This document shows, piece by piece, positions 5,702-7,975 of a DNA stretch of 7,975 nucleotides (positions are counted from its first letter, which is position 1; every line of letters begins with the position of its first letter). Where the stretch lies: positions 1 through 7,975 of the forward strand of contig JAUXMA010000067.1 of assembly GCA_030623425.1 (NCBI GenBank), in the 5' to 3' direction. The position numbers and the translations under genes are program-made. The DNA comes from Rhodospirillaceae bacterium. Its GTDB lineage: Bacteria; Pseudomonadota; Alphaproteobacteria; Rhodospirillales; 2-02-FULL-58-16. Below the pieces are notes generated by a model that saw nothing but the letters and a program-made list of their open reading frames with translations, had not been told where the DNA came from and did not search any database.

Positions 5702-7069
5702 CTACCAGGCCTTTTCCAGCACGCCGACGGTGACATGCGAGCCGACCCCGGCGTGCGACACCCAAGCGGCGCGCCGGGCGTTCTCCACTTGCAGGGATTC
5801 CCAGTCGGCCGGTTTTTCCTTGCCGGCCAGCCGCCAGTACTTGTCCTCGCCGTGGATCTGGTCGTACTTGCCCTGGATCTGCCACAGGCACTCGGCCGCC
5901 TGGTAGATGCCGGTGGCGCCGACGGCGTGCATGGTGCCCAAGAGCCCGCCCGACAGGTTCGACGGACACCTGCCGCCGAAATAAGCGTCGCCGGATTCGA
6001 TGTAGTCGGGCTCTTCTCCGTATGGCCTGAGGCCGATGTCGCCATAGGTCTGGATGTCGGAGATGGTGAAGGCGTCGTGCAGCTCGACCAGGTCGAGGTC
6101 CTCGAGCGGGTCATGGACGCCGGCCATGCGGTAGGCGAGATAGGCGGCGAAGCGCGCCGCCAGGAAGGATTCGAAGCCCGGCCAGCGGTCGCCCTTGGCG
6201 ACCAGTTCGTCGTACATGCCCGGCTCCTCGTGGGGCAGCAGCGGGATCTCCATGTGGCGGCGGTCGGCGACGCGCAGCGTATGGGTGCCGCCGGCGATGA
6301 ACACCCGGCAGGGTTTGTCCGAAAGCCGGTAAGCCAGATCCTCCGAGCACAACAGCACGCCCGCCGCGCCGACGCTCATCGCGCAGCATTCGAGAAAGCG
6401 CAGCGGATAGGCCGACATCCGCGAGGCAAGCACCTCCTCGATGGTATGGCGGCCGGGCTGCTGGGCGAAGGGGTTGGAAACCGCGTAGCCGCGGTTCTTG
6501 ACCGCCACCTTGGCCCGTGTCGTTTCCGACAGGTCGTACATCCAGGTGAAGCGGTTGGCCATGGGCGCGTAATAGGAAGAGTAGATGCGCGAAAGCCGGG
6601 TCTCGAAATCCTTGCAGGCGGCGGTCGAGATGTAGAAGTTGCCGGTGCGGGTGTCGACCTCGTCCATCCGCTCCCACCCCAACACCAGGACGGCGTCGGC
6701 GTAGCCCGAGGCGACCGCCATGCAACCGACGAGAACGGCGGAGCCGCCGGTGGCGCCGCCGGTCTTGACGCCGACGTTGTATAGCGGATCGAGGCCCAAA
6801 TAGTCGTGCACCTTGGCCTCGCACAAAAGCTGATCCTGGAAGTGGTCGGCGAACTCGCCGTAGCTCGAAAAGTTCAACAATCCCTTGACTTCAAGCGGCG
6901 GCACCTTCAGATCGTTGTCCTCGAGCAGCATCTTGTAGGCGACCATGCACAGCTCTTCGAGCTTGTATTCCGGATACGATTTCCTGAAAGGCGTGCAGCC
7001 GCCGGCGACCATGTACACCGGCCGCGACCACTTAGGAGTTCTCAAGTTTCCCGGCCCGAAAGTGATCAT
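5702..7069 (-). CDS. thiolase-fold protein (SCP2/acetyl-CoA acetyltransferase-like) lacking the catalytic Cys
   Basis: A 455-residue member of the SCP2-type thiolase group. Family landmarks: the VGVKTGGATGGSAV helix start (99-112), ASGYADAVLVLGWERMDEV (120-138), VELHDAFTISDIQTYGDIGL (328-347), and NLSGGLLGTMHAVGATG (371-387) with His381. Counting back from the conserved Gly-x-Ala-Asp places Gly105 exactly where thiolases have the nucleophilic Cys (CASG becomes GATG). The C-terminal Cys-x-Gly is also missing; the segment reads SHAGVGSHV (438-446). It is therefore probably not an ordinary thiolase, though the fold and CoA site appear kept. The start at 7069 is set by AAGGAGG 5 bases upstream; the frame extends 23 more codons without a better site. 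It is the first gene of an operon with the DUF35 partner. Classical thiolase, aldolase-type lyase (as in Ltp2-ChsH2) or another acyl-CoA role remain possible. Confidence 0.88.
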   Translation of the reverse strand: MITFGPGNLRTPKWSRPVYMVAGGCTPFRKSYPEYKLEELCMVAYKMLLEDNDLKVPPLEVKGLLNFSSYGEFADHFQDQLLCEAKVHDYLGLDPLYNVGVKTGGATGGSAVLVGCMAVASGYADAVLVLGWERMDEVDTRTGNFYISTAACKDFETRLSRIYSSYYAPMANRFTWMYDLSETTRAKVAVKNRGYAVSNPFAQQPGRHTIEEVLASRMSAYPLRFLECCAMSVGAAGVLLCSEDLAYRLSDKPCRVFIAGGTHTLRVADRRHMEIPLLPHEEPGMYDELVAKGDRWPGFESFLAARFAAYLAYRMAGVHDPLEDLDLVELHDAFTISDIQTYGDIGLRPYGEEPDYIESGDAYFGGRCPSNLSGGLLGTMHAVGATGIYQAAECLWQIQGKYDQIHGEDKYWRLAGKEKPADWESLQVENARRAAWVSHAGVGSHVTVGVLEKAW

Positions 7070-7074
7070 CCGCG

Positions 7075-7081
7075 CCTCCTT
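7075..7081 (-). promoter_or_regulatory. Shine-Dalgarno of the thiolase-like gene
   Basis: AAGGAGG on the minus strand, 5 bases before ATG 7069. This near-perfect site decides against the upstream ATG at 7138. The remaining 162-base divergent gap (7070-7231) carries a CGGCCGGCCG palindrome at 7182-7191 but no promoter I could call with confidence. Confidence 0.75.
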
Positions 7082-7231
7082 GGATAAGGCCGGCATTGCG
7101 CCAAGCCATGGAAAAAGGCCGACTAGCCGAAACGGCATAAGATGTAAAGGCCGCCGAAGACAAGTTCAAGACACCGCCGTTCGGCCGGCCGGTTCAGGCG
7201 GGTTATCGCCGGCGCCGGGAAGCCAAGGGCG

Positions 7232-7669
7232 ATGACCATTCACTTGCTCAAGCTGGCCGTCGGCGTAAAGGACGGCGCCGACCTGGCCCGCATCCAGGCA
7301 GGCCGGTTGCGGCAAGCCCTGGAGCGCGGCGACGAACCGGTACTCCGCCATTTCACCCGCAACAGGCCGAAACGGGCGGCGGAGCTGTTGGCCGGCGGTT
7401 CAATATTCTGGGTGATCAAGGGGTTCATCCGCCGCCGCCAACGGATCATCGGCATCGGGCGGAGGCGGAGGGACGACGGCCATCCCGTCTGCGTCCTGAC
7501 CCTGGACGCGGAATTGATCAGGACCGAGTTTCACGCCTGCAAGCCGTTTCAAGGGTGGCGCTATCTCATGGCGAAGGATGCTCCCGCCGATGCCGCAACG
7601 GGCGGCAGGGCAGTTGACGAGATGCCTCGGGAAATGGCCGGCGAATTGCGGGACCTGGGCCTGCTTTAA
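7232..7669 (+). CDS. DUF1489 family protein
   Basis: A 145-residue protein matching DUF1489, a conserved family of unknown function found mainly in Alphaproteobacteria. Family landmarks are MTIHLLKLAVG at the N-terminus, RPKRAAELLAGGSIFWVIKG (45-64), the RRQRI stretch (68-72), KPFQGWRYL (104-112), and a C-terminal helix MPREMAGELRDLGLL. Length is normal. No membrane segment or signal peptide is seen, and the protein is basic (RRRQRI, GRRRRDD), so nucleic-acid contact is conceivable but unproven. The start is the ATG at 7232, which has a weak AAGGG just upstream; the N-terminus fits the family. It is divergent from the thiolase operon and appears to be a single-gene unit. Confidence 0.9.
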   Translation: MTIHLLKLAVGVKDGADLARIQAGRLRQALERGDEPVLRHFTRNRPKRAAELLAGGSIFWVIKGFIRRRQRIIGIGRRRRDDGHPVCVLTLDAELIRTEFHACKPFQGWRYLMAKDAPADAATGGRAVDEMPREMAGELRDLGLL

Positions 7670-7788
7670 TTGCCTTGGCGGGGTTCGATACGTTGGCGGC
7701 CCCATGCGGGCTTGGCTTGACGGCGGCAAAACACCAAATGGAAACCGAACATTAGCCGTGCATGGGAGATTTTTTCAGGACGTGAGAA

Positions 7789-7974
7789 CTAAGGTGCCGC
7801 ATCGTGACGCCGTTCTTCTTTTGCATCTCGCTCCCTAGCTTTCAAATTCCCGTCAACCAAAATTGCATCTTTGCTCCTTTGCGGAACGATCATCCAATCC
7901 AAGGGGGTGAATAAGGTGTTCTCTTGGCTGGGAACAACGACTGTCTTGACGATCAAGCAATTTCCGTCTCTGCC
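7789..7974 (-). CDS. possible 3' end of an unknown gene running off the right edge
   Basis: A minus-strand frame is open from the right window edge to a TAG at 7791-7789, giving 61 residues with no stop. It begins in the middle of a protein (GRDGNCLIVKTVVVPSQE...), has a plausible mixed sequence, and ends in a charged tail (ARERDAKEERRHDAAP). I do not recognise the family. An open frame of this length can arise by chance. A competing plus-strand reading is a GTG at 7916 with AAGGGGG 8 bases upstream, open to the edge for 20 codons; both cannot easily be true. The 119 bases between DUF1489 and this frame hold nothing I can identify. Confidence 0.4.
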   Translation of the reverse strand, partial: GRDGNCLIVKTVVVPSQENTLFTPLDWMIVPQRSKDAILVDGNLKARERDAKEERRHDAAP

Positions 7975-7975
7975 A

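Noticed and set aside
5218..6114. 298-codon minus-strand frame across the thiolase and DUF35 genes
   Set aside because: It overlaps two well-supported genes in another frame and has Arg/Pro/Ser-rich shadow composition.
5735..6784. 349-codon open frame on the plus strand inside the thiolase-like gene
   Set aside because: It is the antisense of a clear thiolase-fold gene in GC-rich DNA. It has low-complexity Gly/Ala/Val/Arg composition and no recognisable motif.
7670..7788. Terminator after DUF1489
   Set aside because: Only a 4-bp stem (GCCC/GGGC) is found, with no T-run next to it; the T-run at 7770 has no stem directly before it.

Overview
This 7975-base window looks like chromosome from a fairly GC-rich alphaproteobacterium, probably in or near the Rhodospirillales. 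Three things support this: a DUF1489 protein (a family known mainly from Alphaproteobacteria), the gene order HDAC-family deacetylase, xseB, ispA, dxs, and the protein sequences themselves. No insertion sequence, phage gene, tRNA, rRNA or CRISPR array is visible. Most of the window is ordinary core metabolism.

Layout, left to right. Bases 1-222 (+) are the 3' end of a HEPN/UPF0332-type gene cut by the window edge. Bases 304-4925 hold a minus-strand cluster, read right to left: an HDAC-family deacetylase, xseB (exonuclease VII small subunit), a 225-base gap, ispA (farnesyl diphosphate synthase), dxs (DXP synthase) and a small acidic unknown protein. dxs supplies the first step of the MEP pathway and ispA condenses the resulting C5 units to C15, so the two form one isoprenoid supply line. 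Bases 4926-5174 are an intergenic stretch with short direct repeats and a possible promoter. Bases 5175-7069 (-) hold a two-gene operon: a thiolase-fold protein followed by its zinc-ribbon/OB-fold (DUF35) partner. Bases 7070-7231 separate this operon from a divergent DUF1489 gene (7232-7669, +). The last 306 bases carry no certain gene, but a minus-strand frame stays open into the right edge and may be the end of another gene.

Two parts deserve attention. First, the thiolase-like protein reads Gly where thiolases carry the nucleophilic Cys, and also lacks the C-terminal Cys, while keeping the HDAF and active-site His regions. With its DUF35 partner it may be a non-classical C-C bond enzyme. 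Second, the gap upstream of ispA is unusually rich in signals. It has a strong Shine-Dalgarno followed by a 13-codon leader ORF whose stop overlaps the ispA GTG start, a long-range 9-bp inverted repeat touching that Shine-Dalgarno, an AT-rich hairpin, and two TGTTNNAACA palindromes exactly 30 bp apart. This may be a regulated leader for ispA-dxs.

Several starts were moved inward from the longest reading frame, because a well-placed Shine-Dalgarno or family-typical N-terminus supports the shorter form (thiolase, DUF35 protein, ispA, dxs, and the small protein after dxs). All family names come from reading motifs by eye; no database search was run.
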